Origin: Gaiella sp038230035
GTDB taxonomy: Bacteria; Actinomycetota; Thermoleophilia; Gaiellales; Gaiellaceae
Direction of reading: 5' to 3'
Assembly (NCBI GenBank): GCA_038230035.1
Contig: JBBRNX010000011.1
Coordinates: forward strand, 31,414 to 95,413
DNA length: 64,000 bases
Below are positions 16,766 through 25,743 of this stretch, in pieces. The notes under the pieces are model-generated. The model was given only the letters and a program-made list of their open reading frames with translations, did not search any database and had not been told where the DNA came from. Positions within the stretch are counted from its first letter, which is position 1. Each line of letters starts with the position of its first letter. The position numbers were made by a program, and so were the translations under genes.

Positions 16766-17842
16766 ATGAGACGCGTCGCCCTGCTGGGAGCCACAGGTTC
16801 GATCGGCTCTCAGGCCATCGAGATCGTCGACGCCCATCCCGGTCTCGAGCTCTGCGGCCTCATGTCGGCAACCAGCTCCCTCGACGCGCTCGCCGCTGAG
16901 CACAGGGTTCGACAGACGCAGGTCGGCGGTGATCCGACCGAGCTGCTGGAGCGCTGCGAACCGGACGTCGTACTCAACGCGATTGTCGGCTTCGCCGGCA
17001 TCCGGGCGACGCTTTGGGCACTCGAAAACGGCATCACCCTGGCGCTTGCGAACAAGGAGAGCCTCGTAGCCGCCGGCCCGCTCGCGATCGACGCGCTCAC
17101 GCGCGGCGGCGGAAGGCTGATCCCGGTGGACAGCGAGCACTCCGCGCTCTTCCAGTGTCTCGAGGGACGTGACCCTGCGACGGTCGACTCGCTCGTGCTG
17201 ACCGCGTCCGGTGGCCCGTTCCGCGGCCGCGCGCGTGAAACGCTGATGGCCGTGACGCCCGAGGAGGCGCTTGCACATCCAACGTGGCGCATGGGACGAA
17301 AGATCACTGTGGACTCTGCGACGCTCGCGAACAAAGGGTTGGAGCTGATCGAGGCGCACTGGTTGTTCGGGACACCGTTCGATGCGATCGAGGTCGTCGT
17401 TCACCCTTCGTCGATCGTCCACGGGCTCGTACGCTTCCGCGACGGCGCCTCGCTGGCGCACGTCGGCTACCCGGATATGCGGGTGCCGATCTCGTTCGCG
17501 CTCACCTACCCCGATCGCGCGGCGACTTCTGTGCCCGCTCTCGACCTCGCGGCCGGATTGACGCTCTCGTTCGAAGCGCCCGACCTCGACGCGTTCCCGC
17601 TGCTGCCGCTGGCTCGCAACGCGGGCGAGCGTGGTGGCACGTATCCCTGCGCGTACAACGCGGCGAACGAGGTCGCGGTCTCCGCGTTCCTCGACGGACA
17701 GATCGGCTTCCTCGACATCGCTGCGACCGTCGAGGAGACGTTGGCCGAGGTCGACGGCGCGTCCGCGCGCGACCTCGACGAGCTCGTGGCCGCGGACGCC
17801 GAGGCACGGCGGATCGCCGGCCGGCGGCAGGTTCCCGCATGA
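16766..17842 (+). CDS. dxr: 1-deoxy-D-xylulose-5-phosphate reductoisomerase
   Basis: DXR makes 2-C-methyl-D-erythritol 4-phosphate, the committed step of the MEP isoprenoid pathway. The NADPH-binding start RRVALLGATGSIGSQAIEIV, LALANKESLVAAG, IPVDSEHSALFQCL, LTASGGPFRGR and TWRMGRKITVDSATLANKGLE are present. The distal NAANEVAVSAFLDGQIGFLDI block is also typical. At 358 residues it is slightly short. The overlap with rseP and proximity to ispG form an isoprenoid/lipid neighbourhood. Confidence 0.95.
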   Translation: MRRVALLGATGSIGSQAIEIVDAHPGLELCGLMSATSSLDALAAEHRVRQTQVGGDPTELLERCEPDVVLNAIVGFAGIRATLWALENGITLALANKESLVAAGPLAIDALTRGGGRLIPVDSEHSALFQCLEGRDPATVDSLVLTASGGPFRGRARETLMAVTPEEALAHPTWRMGRKITVDSATLANKGLELIEAHWLFGTPFDAIEVVVHPSSIVHGLVRFRDGASLAHVGYPDMRVPISFALTYPDRAATSVPALDLAAGLTLSFEAPDLDAFPLLPLARNAGERGGTYPCAYNAANEVAVSAFLDGQIGFLDIAATVEETLAEVDGASARDLDELVAADAEARRIAGRRQVPA

Positions 17843-19056
17843 GTTTCGCGATTGCGATCGTCGGGCTGGGCGCCCTGGTTCTCGTGCATGAGGCGGGCCA
17901 CTTCTTCGCGGCGCTCGCGCTCAAGATGCGCCCCCGTAAGTTCTACCTCGGCTTCCCGCCCGCGGTCCTCAAGACGACGCGCGGTGGCATCGAGTACGGC
18001 ATTGGCGCGGTTCCGCTCGGCGGCTTCGTGAAGATCCCGGGAATGCATCGTCCGGCAGCGGGGGATGTCGACGTGCATCTCGCGCGCGTCGTCGGCGAAG
18101 CGCCCGACCTGGGAGGTCCGATCGAGCGGCTGCGCGCAGCCCTCGCGTCCGGCGACCACGGCGGTGCCCGCTTGGCGCTTGCGGCAGTCCGTGATCTCGT
18201 GGCGGAGCGCGACCTTTCCGATGCGGGGCGGAAGTCGGCCGAACGAGGCATCGAAGACCTCGCTGATGCGCTCGGCCCCGACGCGTACTGGAGGGCGGCT
18301 CCGTGGAAGCGCGTGCTCGTGATCGCGGCCGGGCCCGGAGCGAACATCGTGCTGACGATTGCGCTGTTCACCGGTCTTCTGATGACCTCGGGCGGCACGG
18401 CGACGACGCGCGTCGAACGGGTCGTGGAGGGCACACCTGCGAAGGCCGCAGGGCTTCGGGCAGACGACACGATCCTGGCTATCGGCGGCACGACCATAAC
18501 GACAGCAGCTGACATTCCGCGCCGGATCGCTAGATCGCACGGCGCACCGATCGTCCTGACCGTCTCGCGGAACGGTGAACGTGTCCGCGTCGGCCCCGTC
18601 GCGGCGAAGAAGGATCCGGTCGACGGCGTCTACCGGATCGGCTTCCGCCTCCACAGTGAGGGGCTCGGGTTGGTTCCCGCGGCGCACCAGTCCGTGATCG
18701 CGACCTGGAGCGTGACCCGCGAGATCGGCAACTCACTCGGCCGCCTCGCTACGGGAAGCGGCCGCAAAGACATCTCGAGCCCGGTAGGCATCGTCCAGGG
18801 TTCCTCGGATGCGGCGAAGCAGGGGACAACGTCGTACCTCGAGGTGCTGGCGCTGATCTCGCTCTCGATCGCTCTCCTCAACCTGCTCCCGCTCCTGCCG
18901 CTCGACGGCGGGCACATCGCGTTCTCGCTCATCGAGGGCGTCCGGGGGCGGGCCGTTGCTCGTGAGGTGTACGAGCGCGTGTCGGTAGTCGGGATCGCGC
19001 TCGTGCTGCTGCTGTTCGTGATCGGCCTCTCGAACGACATCGGCCACCTGTCGTAG
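17839..19056 (+). CDS. rseP: RseP-type site-2 intramembrane zinc metalloprotease
   Basis: The zinc motif is in VLVHEAGHFFAAL (HExxH) near residue 20, and LLPLDGGHIAFSLIEG near the C-terminus supplies the third ligand. A PDZ domain lies around residues 190-255 (VVEGTPAKAAGLRADDTILAIGG). It has an extra, helical insert of about 80 residues between the first membrane helix and the second (about 70-150). Such proteases cut membrane-bound regulators, including anti-sigma factors, so the ECF pair at 1566-2689 is a possible but unproven substrate. It overlaps dxr by four bases. Confidence 0.93.
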   Translation: MSFAIAIVGLGALVLVHEAGHFFAALALKMRPRKFYLGFPPAVLKTTRGGIEYGIGAVPLGGFVKIPGMHRPAAGDVDVHLARVVGEAPDLGGPIERLRAALASGDHGGARLALAAVRDLVAERDLSDAGRKSAERGIEDLADALGPDAYWRAAPWKRVLVIAAGPGANIVLTIALFTGLLMTSGGTATTRVERVVEGTPAKAAGLRADDTILAIGGTTITTAADIPRRIARSHGAPIVLTVSRNGERVRVGPVAAKKDPVDGVYRIGFRLHSEGLGLVPAAHQSVIATWSVTREIGNSLGRLATGSGRKDISSPVGIVQGSSDAAKQGTTSYLEVLALISLSIALLNLLPLLPLDGGHIAFSLIEGVRGRAVAREVYERVSVVGIALVLLLFVIGLSNDIGHLS

Positions 19057-19105
19057 CGCACCTCAGGCATGGAAGAGGTCGCAACGCCTTCCGCCGCCCC
19101 GTCTC

Positions 19106-19111
19106 TAGACT
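19106..19111 (+). promoter_or_regulatory. Probable leaderless ispG promoter, -10 TAGACT
   Basis: TAGACT is followed by eight bases and then ATG 19120. This matches the spacing seen for dxr and supports ATG 19120 rather than the earlier in-frame ATG 19069, which would put the box inside the coding region. No -35 of consensus type is visible. Confidence 0.45.
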
Positions 19112-19119
19112 TGAGAGCG

Positions 19120-20253
19120 ATGGCCAGCGCCCTCCAGATCAAGGTCGGCGACGTCGCGATCGGCGCCGGGGCTCCCGTTGTCGTCCAGTCGATGACCCTG
19201 ACGAAGACGCACGACGTCGAGGCGACGACCGCGCAGATCGCCGCGCTCGCGTCGGCGGGCTGCGAGATCGTCCGCGTCGCTGTCCCGAAGACCGAGGATG
19301 CCGAGGCCCTACCCAAGCTTGTCCGCCTGTCGCCGGTCCCGCTGATCGCGGACATTCACTTCAACCACTCGCTCGCGCTGAAGGCGATCGAGGCAGGCGT
19401 CGCCGCCGTGCGTATCAACCCGGGGAACATCGGCGGCCCCGACCGCGTCGCCGAGGTTGTCGAAGCGGCGAAGAAGAAGGGCATCTCGATGCGGATCGGC
19501 GCGAACTCCGGCTCGCTCCCGGCGCACCTGCAGGAGCTCGCCCGCCAGGACACCGCCGAAGCGCTCGTCACCGAGGCACTCGAGCAGGTGGAGCTGCTCG
19601 AGAAGCTCGACTACCGCGACTTCAAGATCTCGGTCAAATCGTCACACGTACCGACCATGATTCGCGCCTATCGCATGCTTTCGGCGAAAGTGCCGTACCC
19701 TCTCCACCTCGGCGTCACCGAGGCAGGCACCCCGTTCGCAGGCACGATCAAGAGCGCGGTCGGGATGGGCGCGCTGCTCGCGGACGGCATCGGCGACACG
19801 CTGCGCGTCTCGCTCACGGCGGACCCCGTGAAGGAGGTCGAGGTCGCTTGGGAGATCCTCAAGGCGCTCGGCCTGCGCGAGCGTGGCCCCGTGATGATCG
19901 CGTGCCCTTCGTGCGGGCGGGACAACGTGGGCGTCGAGAGCCTCGCCGTTGTCGTCGAGGACCGCTTGCGGGCCTACCCGGAGGCTGTCGAGGTCGCCGT
20001 GATGGGCTGCGCCGTGAATGGACCGGGGGAGGCGGGCGACGCCGACTTCGGCATCGCAGGCGGTCGCGACGTCGGCTTCATCTACGCCCACGGCCGCGTG
20101 CTGAAGAAGGTGCCGTCCGACGTCCTGATCGACGAGCTGTTCCGCGAGATCGACGCGTGGATCGCAGATGGCATGAAGCGGCCGAAGCGGCTGAAGATGG
20201 CGAAGCCGGCCGCCCTTGCGATGGCCGAAGCCTCGCTCATCCCACTCGACTAG
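19120..20253 (+). CDS. ispG: 4-hydroxy-3-methylbut-2-en-1-yl diphosphate synthase (IspG/GcpE)
   Basis: IspG is the [4Fe-4S] enzyme that converts MEcPP to HMBPP in the MEP pathway. The TIM-barrel part starts with VVVQSMTLTKTHDVEATTAQIAAL and LIADIHFNHSLALKAIEAGVAAVRINPGNIG. The cluster ligands are in the C-terminal half: IACPSCGRDNVG (two Cys) and VAVMGCAVNGPGEAGDADFGIAGG (third Cys). It is 377 residues long, the usual bacterial size. It is followed 15 bases later by proS. Confidence 0.95.
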   Translation: MASALQIKVGDVAIGAGAPVVVQSMTLTKTHDVEATTAQIAALASAGCEIVRVAVPKTEDAEALPKLVRLSPVPLIADIHFNHSLALKAIEAGVAAVRINPGNIGGPDRVAEVVEAAKKKGISMRIGANSGSLPAHLQELARQDTAEALVTEALEQVELLEKLDYRDFKISVKSSHVPTMIRAYRMLSAKVPYPLHLGVTEAGTPFAGTIKSAVGMGALLADGIGDTLRVSLTADPVKEVEVAWEILKALGLRERGPVMIACPSCGRDNVGVESLAVVVEDRLRAYPEAVEVAVMGCAVNGPGEAGDADFGIAGGRDVGFIYAHGRVLKKVPSDVLIDELFREIDAWIADGMKRPKRLKMAKPAALAMAEASLIPLD

Positions 20254-20268
20254 TCTGAAGAGGCAACG

Positions 20269-21975
20269 ATGCTGGCCCGTGCCTCACAGCTGTTTCTGCC
20301 GACCCTGCGCGACGCTCCCGCCGATGCGGAGGCCGTCAGCCACAAGCTCCTCGTCCGCGGCGGCTTCATCCGCCAGCTGAGTGCCGGGGTCTGGACGTTT
20401 CTGCCGCTCGGCTGGCGCGTCCACCAGAAGATCGTCCAGATCGTCCGCGAGGAGATGAACGCGATCGGCGGCCAGGAGATGCTGATGCCGGTCCTGACCC
20501 CGGCCGAGCTCTGGGAGCAGACGGGCCGCGCCGAGATCCCGGAGATCTTCCATCTCGAGGATCGCAACGGCCGCCGGTTCATTCTCCCGATCACGCACGA
20601 GGAGACGGTCACCTTTCATGCGAAGGAGATCCAGAGCTACCGGCAGCTGCCCCAGATCCTCTACCACTTTGCGATCAAGAACCGCGACGAGCCGAGACCG
20701 CGCGGTGGGCTGCTTCGCATGCGGGAGTTCATCATGAAGGACGCCTACTCGTTCGACCGTGACGAGGCCAGGTTGGACGTGGCCTTCTGGAAGCACAAGG
20801 ACGCCTACGACAGGATCTTCGAGCGTTGTGGCCTCGAGGTGTTCTTCGTGCAGGCCGAGTCGGGGATGATGGGCGGCAAGGAGTCGTTCGACTACCTTGC
20901 CCCGTCTAGCTCGGGGGAGAACACACTCGTGACCTGCGAGCGCGGCGACTATGCCGCGGATCTCGAGATTGCCCGCGGCGTTCCTCGAGCACCCGAGTTT
21001 CCCGCGTCCCTCGGCGCGCCAGCCGAGGTCGAGACACCCGACGTGACGACGATCGAGTCGTTAGCGGCGTTTCTCGGCGTCGACGCAGCGGCGACGTCGA
21101 AGGCGATGCCGGTTGTCACAGCCGACGGAACGCTCGTGCTCGGCCTCGTCCGTGGCGACGATCGCCTCGAGGAGGCCAAACTCGCGGCGGCGCTCGGCTC
21201 GGCTGTGCGCCCGGCGACCGTCGACGAGATCCGCGCCGCGTTCGGAGCCGACCCCGGCTCGCTCGGTCCGGTCGGCTTCGCCGGGCCTGTGCTGGCCGAC
21301 GAGGCGCTTCGCAAGGGCCAGTTCGTCGCAGGCGCGAACAAGACGGGCTGGCACCTCCGCGGTGTCGAGGCGGGCCGCGATTTCGAGCCCAGCTTCGCGG
21401 ACATTCGGCAGTCTCAAGAGGGTGACATGTGCCCGAACTGCGGCGGGCGCCTGGAGTTCCAGACGGCGATCGAGGTCGGCCACATCTTCAAGTTCGGCAG
21501 CCGCTACTCCGAGCCGCTCAGCGCCACCTTCCTCGACGAGGACGGGACGGAGAAGCCGCTCGTCGGAGGCAGCTACGGCATCGGGCCGGCCCGGATCATG
21601 GCTGCGCTCGTCGAGCAGCGCCACGACGAGAACGGCATCGTCTGGCCGGCGTCGGTCGCGCCGTACCACGTGCACGTCGTCGGCCTTGCGGGCGGGGAGG
21701 AGATCGCGGCGAACACGGCCGCCGACCTTGCGGGCCACGGCTTCGACGTGCTCCTGGACGACCGTGCGGGTCGGGCCGGCGAGAAGTTCGCGGATGCCGA
21801 CCTGCTTGGTTGCCCCGTCCGGGTGACGGTGGGCAAGAAATCAGTGGAGGACAATGCGGTCGACGTGAGGTCGCGCGGCGATGCAAGCGACAAGCGCATC
21901 CCTGCCGGCAGCGTCGTCAATTGGGTCGTGACATGGATGGAGGAGCAGCGATGGCGGCGAAACCTCGGAAACTGA
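20269..21975 (+). CDS. proS: Prolyl-tRNA synthetase (bacterial type)
   Basis: The 568-residue class II synthetase has the catalytic motifs LVRGGFIRQLSAGVWTFLPLGWRVHQK, ITHEETVTFHAKEIQSYRQLP and RDEPRPRGGLLRMREFIMKDAYSFD. The inserted editing domain (about 225-390) identifies the bacterial form. GSYGIGPARIMAALVEQ and the C-terminal anticodon-binding domain follow. A tRNA-Pro gene lies about 3.6 kb downstream in the pre-integration layout, now 17.6 kb away after the element insertion. The coding end overlaps the next gene by 25 bases. Confidence 0.95.
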   Translation: MLARASQLFLPTLRDAPADAEAVSHKLLVRGGFIRQLSAGVWTFLPLGWRVHQKIVQIVREEMNAIGGQEMLMPVLTPAELWEQTGRAEIPEIFHLEDRNGRRFILPITHEETVTFHAKEIQSYRQLPQILYHFAIKNRDEPRPRGGLLRMREFIMKDAYSFDRDEARLDVAFWKHKDAYDRIFERCGLEVFFVQAESGMMGGKESFDYLAPSSSGENTLVTCERGDYAADLEIARGVPRAPEFPASLGAPAEVETPDVTTIESLAAFLGVDAAATSKAMPVVTADGTLVLGLVRGDDRLEEAKLAAALGSAVRPATVDEIRAAFGADPGSLGPVGFAGPVLADEALRKGQFVAGANKTGWHLRGVEAGRDFEPSFADIRQSQEGDMCPNCGGRLEFQTAIEVGHIFKFGSRYSEPLSATFLDEDGTEKPLVGGSYGIGPARIMAALVEQRHDENGIVWPASVAPYHVHVVGLAGGEEIAANTAADLAGHGFDVLLDDRAGRAGEKFADADLLGCPVRVTVGKKSVEDNAVDVRSRGDASDKRIPAGSVVNWVVTWMEEQRWRRNLGN

Positions 21976-22250
21976 GCACGGAGTCGCTCGGTCAGACGAT
22001 CGAGAAGCTGATGGCGGAGACAGGCCTGACCTACAGGGCGCTCGCTGAAAAGACGAGCCTGTCGGCGGGCTACCTGAACCACATCGTCCACGGCAACCGG
22101 CCCGTGCCGTCGAACGAGGTGCTTGCGCGGCTGGCGAAGTCCCTCGGTGTGAAGCCGGAGCATTTCCGCGAGTACCGGATCCGGTACATCACCGACAAGC
22201 TCGAGAAGATGCCCGAGCTCGTCGACCGCCTGTACAAGCGCCTCGGCTGA
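21951..22250 (+). CDS. XRE-family helix-turn-helix protein
   Basis: The 99-residue product carries one HTH: IEKLMAETGLTYRALAEKTSLSAGYLNHIVHGNRPVPSNEVLARLAKSLGVKPEHF. The tail (RIRYITDKLEKMPELVDRLYKRL) is helical and may dimerise. The start lies inside proS, following GGAGGAG. It is the last gene of the plus-strand run. Its DNA target and signal are not evident. Confidence 0.8.
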   Translation: MAAKPRKLSTESLGQTIEKLMAETGLTYRALAEKTSLSAGYLNHIVHGNRPVPSNEVLARLAKSLGVKPEHFREYRIRYITDKLEKMPELVDRLYKRLG

Positions 22251-22294
22251 GCGCACCCTCCTACCTCGCCAGGCTCTTCCTCCCAGACGTGGGC

Positions 22295-22326
22295 GAGGGA
22301 GCCAGTCAACGCGCACTGGCTCCCTC
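22295..22326. terminator. Strong hairpin between convergent genes
   Basis: Twelve-base arms GAGGGAGCCAGT and ACTGGCTCCCTC flank an eight-base loop, with no long T run after it. It sits between the XRE gene and the convergent secreted-protein gene and can act in both directions. Confidence 0.75.
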
Positions 22327-22368
22327 TCGTGCTAAGCCGCCGACCGAGATGTCGGCCCGGCACAGCGT

Positions 22369-23139
22369 TTACGACGTCGGGCTGAAACCGCCGCCCTTGC
22401 CGAAGTTGCAGATGTCCGTCTCGTTGCCCGAGATGCTGTTCTCGGCCTTGATAAACGAGATGCCGGGCTTGGACGCGCTCACGCCGCCTGCCTTGTAGAT
22501 CAGGAGGCCGCAAGCGGTGACCTTCGCCGGCGTGTAGTCGTTACCGGTCACGGTGTTGCCGGTGACCTTCGCCGTCGCGCCGAACGAGACCTGGATGCCG
22601 TTCTGGGCGATGAAGTTCACCGGGCCGAGGCCGGTCACCGTGTTGTTGGCAACCGTTACTGCCGCACCGGAGCCGCTGATCACGACGCCGTTCTTCTGGT
22701 AGCGAGAGATCGTCGTTCCGCTCAGTGTTCCGGTCGCCGACGGTCCGGTGACAGCACCGGCCTGGTCGACTGTCGTGTAGAGCACGCCGACACCATGCTG
22801 CGACCCGTTGAACGGGTTTTCGCCGATGTCGTGAACCGTGGCACCGGTCACGTTGACGGCAGCCGCGTTGACGACGACGCCGTAGTAGTTGGCGCCGAAG
22901 ATGTCGGCAGCGCCGACCGAGCCTGTGGTACCCGGACCGAAGTAGACGCCGATGTTGCAGCCGGTCGCGTCTACCGCCCCGGTCACCGGAGCCGCCGGGT
23001 TGATGACTGCCGCCGTCAGGTCGATGCCGTCGCGAACAAGACCGGTCGGCGTACAGATTGCAGCACTGGCGCCGCCGATCGAGATCGCAGCGGTGGTTGC
23101 CACCACGGCGAGCGCAGCAAGGAATGAAACACGTTTCAT
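22369..23139 (-). CDS. Secreted right-handed beta-helix repeat protein
   Basis: The 256-residue product has a clear signal peptide (KRVSFLAALAVVATTAAISIGGASA). The rest consists of repeating short strands with Val/Thr/Asn steps (GANYYGVVVNAAAVNVTGATVHDI, GVVISGSGAAVTVANNTVTGL, GIQVSFGATAKVTGNTVTGN). This is the pattern of parallel beta-helix (pectate-lyase-like/NosD) proteins. No catalytic residues can be named. GGAGG precedes the ATG at 23139. The gene converges on the XRE gene and is divergent from the SPFH gene. Confidence 0.75.
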   Translation of the reverse strand: MKRVSFLAALAVVATTAAISIGGASAAICTPTGLVRDGIDLTAAVINPAAPVTGAVDATGCNIGVYFGPGTTGSVGAADIFGANYYGVVVNAAAVNVTGATVHDIGENPFNGSQHGVGVLYTTVDQAGAVTGPSATGTLSGTTISRYQKNGVVISGSGAAVTVANNTVTGLGPVNFIAQNGIQVSFGATAKVTGNTVTGNDYTPAKVTACGLLIYKAGGVSASKPGISFIKAENSISGNETDICNFGKGGGFSPTS

Positions 23140-23509
23140 GTGAACCTCCACGTCAGACGTGCGAGTTGGCGACATCCCGAAACGGATCCGCCTGATACGC
23201 CAGACCAGCAGGCGGAGGTCGCAACGCGGAGCACATGCAGGCTCCGAAGCCTCCGCGCCAGTCTGCGCGCAAGGCGACCGCAGCACCCTTCGACAGAGCT
23301 CACAGACACCGTTACACGATCCCAACACGTGGTTGGCATTCGCCTAGATCTGAGAGAGGCGGCCGTCGGATTCCTAGTGCGCGCCAGGATGACCGCTCGC
23401 GGGGCGTGGCCCTTGGCTGAGCGCGGCCCAGGCCAGGTCGCAGAGCCCGCCGCTCGCCGGTTAGTGTGGATCTGGCAGCTGCGCCCACGGCGAACGAAGG
23501 GTAGGCATC
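23140..23509. other. 370-base divergent intergenic region
   Basis: The region separates the secreted beta-helix gene (minus) from the SPFH gene (plus). It must hold promoters for both, but I see no convincing paired -35/-10. Short reading frames here have shadow-like codon use. No RNA gene or repeat is apparent. Confidence 0.4.
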
Positions 23510-23698
23510 GTGAACTTCCTGGCATACGTCATCCCGATTGCGGTCCTCGGCGCCATCGCGCTGCTGATCGTGTTCAAGAGCTTGAAGTCGATCGGCCCGA
23601 CCGAGATCGGCTTGGTGACGAAGCGTCTCGGGAAGAAGCTGTCCGAGGGCAATGTGATTGCGATGAGCGGCGAGGCGGCTTCCAACACGGTCTGCTGA
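23510..23698 (+). CDS. N-terminal fragment of an SPFH/flotillin-like protein
   Basis: The 62-residue product has a membrane helix (FLAYVIPIAVLGAIALLIVFKSL) followed by KSIGPTEIGLVTKRLGKKLSEGNVIAMSGEA, the start of the SPFH domain. The frame then runs into TGA at 23696. The remainder of the domain continues in the next frame. One missing G in GAGGCGGCTTCC (around 23,680) would restore a normal EAGFQHGLLMPGLRF reading, so this is one gene broken by a single-base indel. The stop overlaps the ATG of the next frame (TGATG), so re-initiation could still produce the second part. Confidence 0.65.
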   Translation: MNFLAYVIPIAVLGAIALLIVFKSLKSIGPTEIGLVTKRLGKKLSEGNVIAMSGEAASNTVC

Positions 23699-25536
23699 TG
23701 CCCGGGTTGCGGTTCAAGCTCTGGCCGATCTACTCGATCGCCAAGTACCCATGGGTGCAGGTGCCTGCGGGCGAGATCGGCCTGGTGATCGCCCAGGTCG
23801 GTGCTCCGTTGCCTGTCGGCGCGAAGAGCGCGATATACAAGCCGGAGTTCGGCGACTTCAGCAACGTGACCACGTTCCTTGATGCCGGTGGCCAGAAAGG
23901 TGTTCAGCGGCCGGTCCTGCCGCCCGGCACGCTTGCGCCGATCCACCCTGTCGCCTTCCTCGTCATCACCTCCGACGAGGTGTACGGCGAACCGGTGTCG
24001 ACCGAGCTGATGGGGAACGCGCAGGGGTCGCTCGGTCCGGAGAGCTTCGGGCTCACTCCTGACAGTCTCCGCGTCATGTCTATTAGCTCGTCCGAGGGCA
24101 AGGATCAGGTCGGAATCATCTATGCGCTCGAAGGGGATCCGCTGCCGCGAGGCGCGATCGCCGGGCGACTCGGCGACTACGCCGACATCGAGTCGCTTGA
24201 GGGCACCGACACGTCTGTCTCCGAGATAGTCGCGGCGCTCCTCGGCAACAAGAACGAGCTGCACAACAACTACCAGGACTTCCAGCGGTTCCTCGACAAC
24301 GGCGGCCGCATCGGTCTGCAGCACGATCCGTTGCTTCCGGGCGCATACCTCCTGAATCCGTTTTTGATTCGCGTCGAGCTCACCGACATGCTCGTGATCC
24401 AGCAGGGCGAGGTCGCGGTGATCAAGAGTTACGTCGGCCTGCCCACCGCCGACACGAGCGGCGAGGACTTCAAGTTCGGCTCGATCGTGCAGCCGGGGCA
24501 CCAAGGTATCTGGTCGGAGCCGCTTCGCACCGGCAAGTACCCGTTGAACCCGCACTGCTACGGCGCCGTCGTGGTTCCGACCAGCATCCTGACGCTCAAT
24601 TGGGCGGACGCGTCGAGCCAGGCGCACAACCTTGACGCGTCGCTGTCGCCGATCGATGGCAAGAGCCGCGAGGGATTCAAGTTCAACATCGACCTGCAGG
24701 TGCAGATCCATGTGCCAGACACGAAGGCGCCAAAGGTGATCAGTATGGTCGGGACCATGCAGAACCTCGTCAACGAGGTGCTGCAGAGCGCAGTTGGCAA
24801 CTACTTCCGCAACACGCTGCAGGGTCTCGCCGCCATTGCGTTCATCGAGACGCGCGACGCCGTGCAGCGTGAGGCTGAGGAGTACATCAAGGGCTATCTC
24901 TCCGGCTATGACGTCGAGACGCGCGGCGTCTACATCCAGGACGTCGACTTGCCGGAATCGCTCGTCGAAGTTCTCCAAGCGCGCGAGATCGCAAACCAGC
25001 AAAAGGCGACGTTCGAGGAGGAACGGGCCGCCCAGGACGTCCGCGTCGAGATGGAGAAGTCCAAGGGTGTCGCCGACAAGCAGAGTGAGCTGGCGGCCTC
25101 CCAGGTTGCGATCACGATCGCGTCGAACCAGGCCAGCGCGAGGAAGGCGGAGGCCGACGGCGTTGCAACGTTCACCAAAGAGACTGGCCAAGCCGAAGCG
25201 AATGTCATCGAGGCAAAGGGTTTGGCTCGCGCGGCAGGCTACAAGGCACAAGTCGCTGCTCTCGGCCAGGGCTCGACAGCACTTGTGGCGATCGCAACGG
25301 AGATCAGCAGCGGCCATGTCAAGGTCGTCCCCGACGTGTTGGTCGCGGGTGGCGGTAGCGCCCTGGACGCGCTGGCCGCAACGTTGGTCGATCGCCTCAA
25401 TGGCAGGAGCGGCAAGAACGACGACGAGTCGGCGAAAGCAACGGCTCCGAGTCGTCGTAAGGCGCCGCCGCCGGAGCCTGCAGCTGAGAGCAGCCCGGCG
25501 GGGAGTGAGACGCCGCCGGCGGTCGTGAAGAGCTGA
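23698..25536 (+). CDS. SPFH/flotillin-like protein, main part
   Basis: The 612-residue reading frame begins MPGLRFKLWPIYSIAKYPWVQVPAGEIG, continues the SPFH fold (KGVQRPVLPPGTLAPIHPVAFLVIT) and a long middle region (VIKSYVGLP, FKFNIDLQVQIHVPDTKAPKVISMV). It ends with a coiled coil of repeated Glu/Ala/Lys (about 440-530) typical of flotillins. Such proteins form membrane-scaffold oligomers. The membrane anchor is in the short upstream frame, so this part alone would lack it. An Ala/Pro-rich tail follows. It ends 40 bases before the element boundary. Confidence 0.8.
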   Translation: MPGLRFKLWPIYSIAKYPWVQVPAGEIGLVIAQVGAPLPVGAKSAIYKPEFGDFSNVTTFLDAGGQKGVQRPVLPPGTLAPIHPVAFLVITSDEVYGEPVSTELMGNAQGSLGPESFGLTPDSLRVMSISSSEGKDQVGIIYALEGDPLPRGAIAGRLGDYADIESLEGTDTSVSEIVAALLGNKNELHNNYQDFQRFLDNGGRIGLQHDPLLPGAYLLNPFLIRVELTDMLVIQQGEVAVIKSYVGLPTADTSGEDFKFGSIVQPGHQGIWSEPLRTGKYPLNPHCYGAVVVPTSILTLNWADASSQAHNLDASLSPIDGKSREGFKFNIDLQVQIHVPDTKAPKVISMVGTMQNLVNEVLQSAVGNYFRNTLQGLAAIAFIETRDAVQREAEEYIKGYLSGYDVETRGVYIQDVDLPESLVEVLQAREIANQQKATFEEERAAQDVRVEMEKSKGVADKQSELAASQVAITIASNQASARKAEADGVATFTKETGQAEANVIEAKGLARAAGYKAQVAALGQGSTALVAIATEISSGHVKVVPDVLVAGGGSALDALAATLVDRLNGRSGKNDDESAKATAPSRRKAPPPEPAAESSPAGSETPPAVVKS

Positions 25537-25570
25537 TCCCGTCGACCGAGCCGGTGCCCGCTAGACTGCC

Positions 25571-25616
25571 CGGTCGCGGGGCGTGGCGCAGCCTGGTTAG
25601 CGCGCTAGTCTGGGGG
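25571..25616 (+). repeat. attL: stranded 5' half of tRNA-Pro
   Basis: This 46-bp copy is identical to 39,609-39,654. It covers five bases before the tRNA, then the acceptor 5' strand, D arm and anticodon-stem 5' strand, ending in the G run of the anticodon loop. After 25,616 the sequence diverges, and no 3' half follows, so it cannot form a tRNA. A -10-like TAGACT at 25,562-25,567, nine bases before the tRNA start, is the original host promoter. The stub may still be transcribed into the element. Confidence 0.9.
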
Positions 25617-25721
25617 GCGAAAGCGCCGTTCCCCCTGGTTCCCCCGACTGCCCCGTAACGGCTGGAAACAGCGGTTTCGCGTGAGACGGGTTCCCCTCCG
25701 TTCCCCCTGATTCCCCGCCCG

Positions 25722-25741
25722 CGGTTGCCACACGGTTGCCA
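25722..25741. promoter_or_regulatory. Candidate left arm-type integrase sites
   Basis: CGGTTGCCA occurs twice with an 11-bp period (25,722-25,730 and 25,733-25,741), just past the integrase stop. A similar pair lies near the right end (39,522-39,543). Direct repeats outside the core are what tyrosine integrases bind with their N-terminal domain. A cluster of TTCCCC units (about 25,629-25,716) lies between this pair and the core and may be further binding sites. Confidence 0.55.
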
Positions 25742-25743
25742 TT

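Noticed and set aside
25577..25650. A second tRNA-Pro at the left boundary
   Set aside because: Only the 5' half matches; after the anticodon-loop G run the sequence cannot form the anticodon 3' stem, T arm or acceptor 3' strand.
25629..25720. CRISPR-like array of TTCCCC repeats
   Set aside because: Units are six to nine bases with irregular short spacing, no spacers of constant length and no cas genes.
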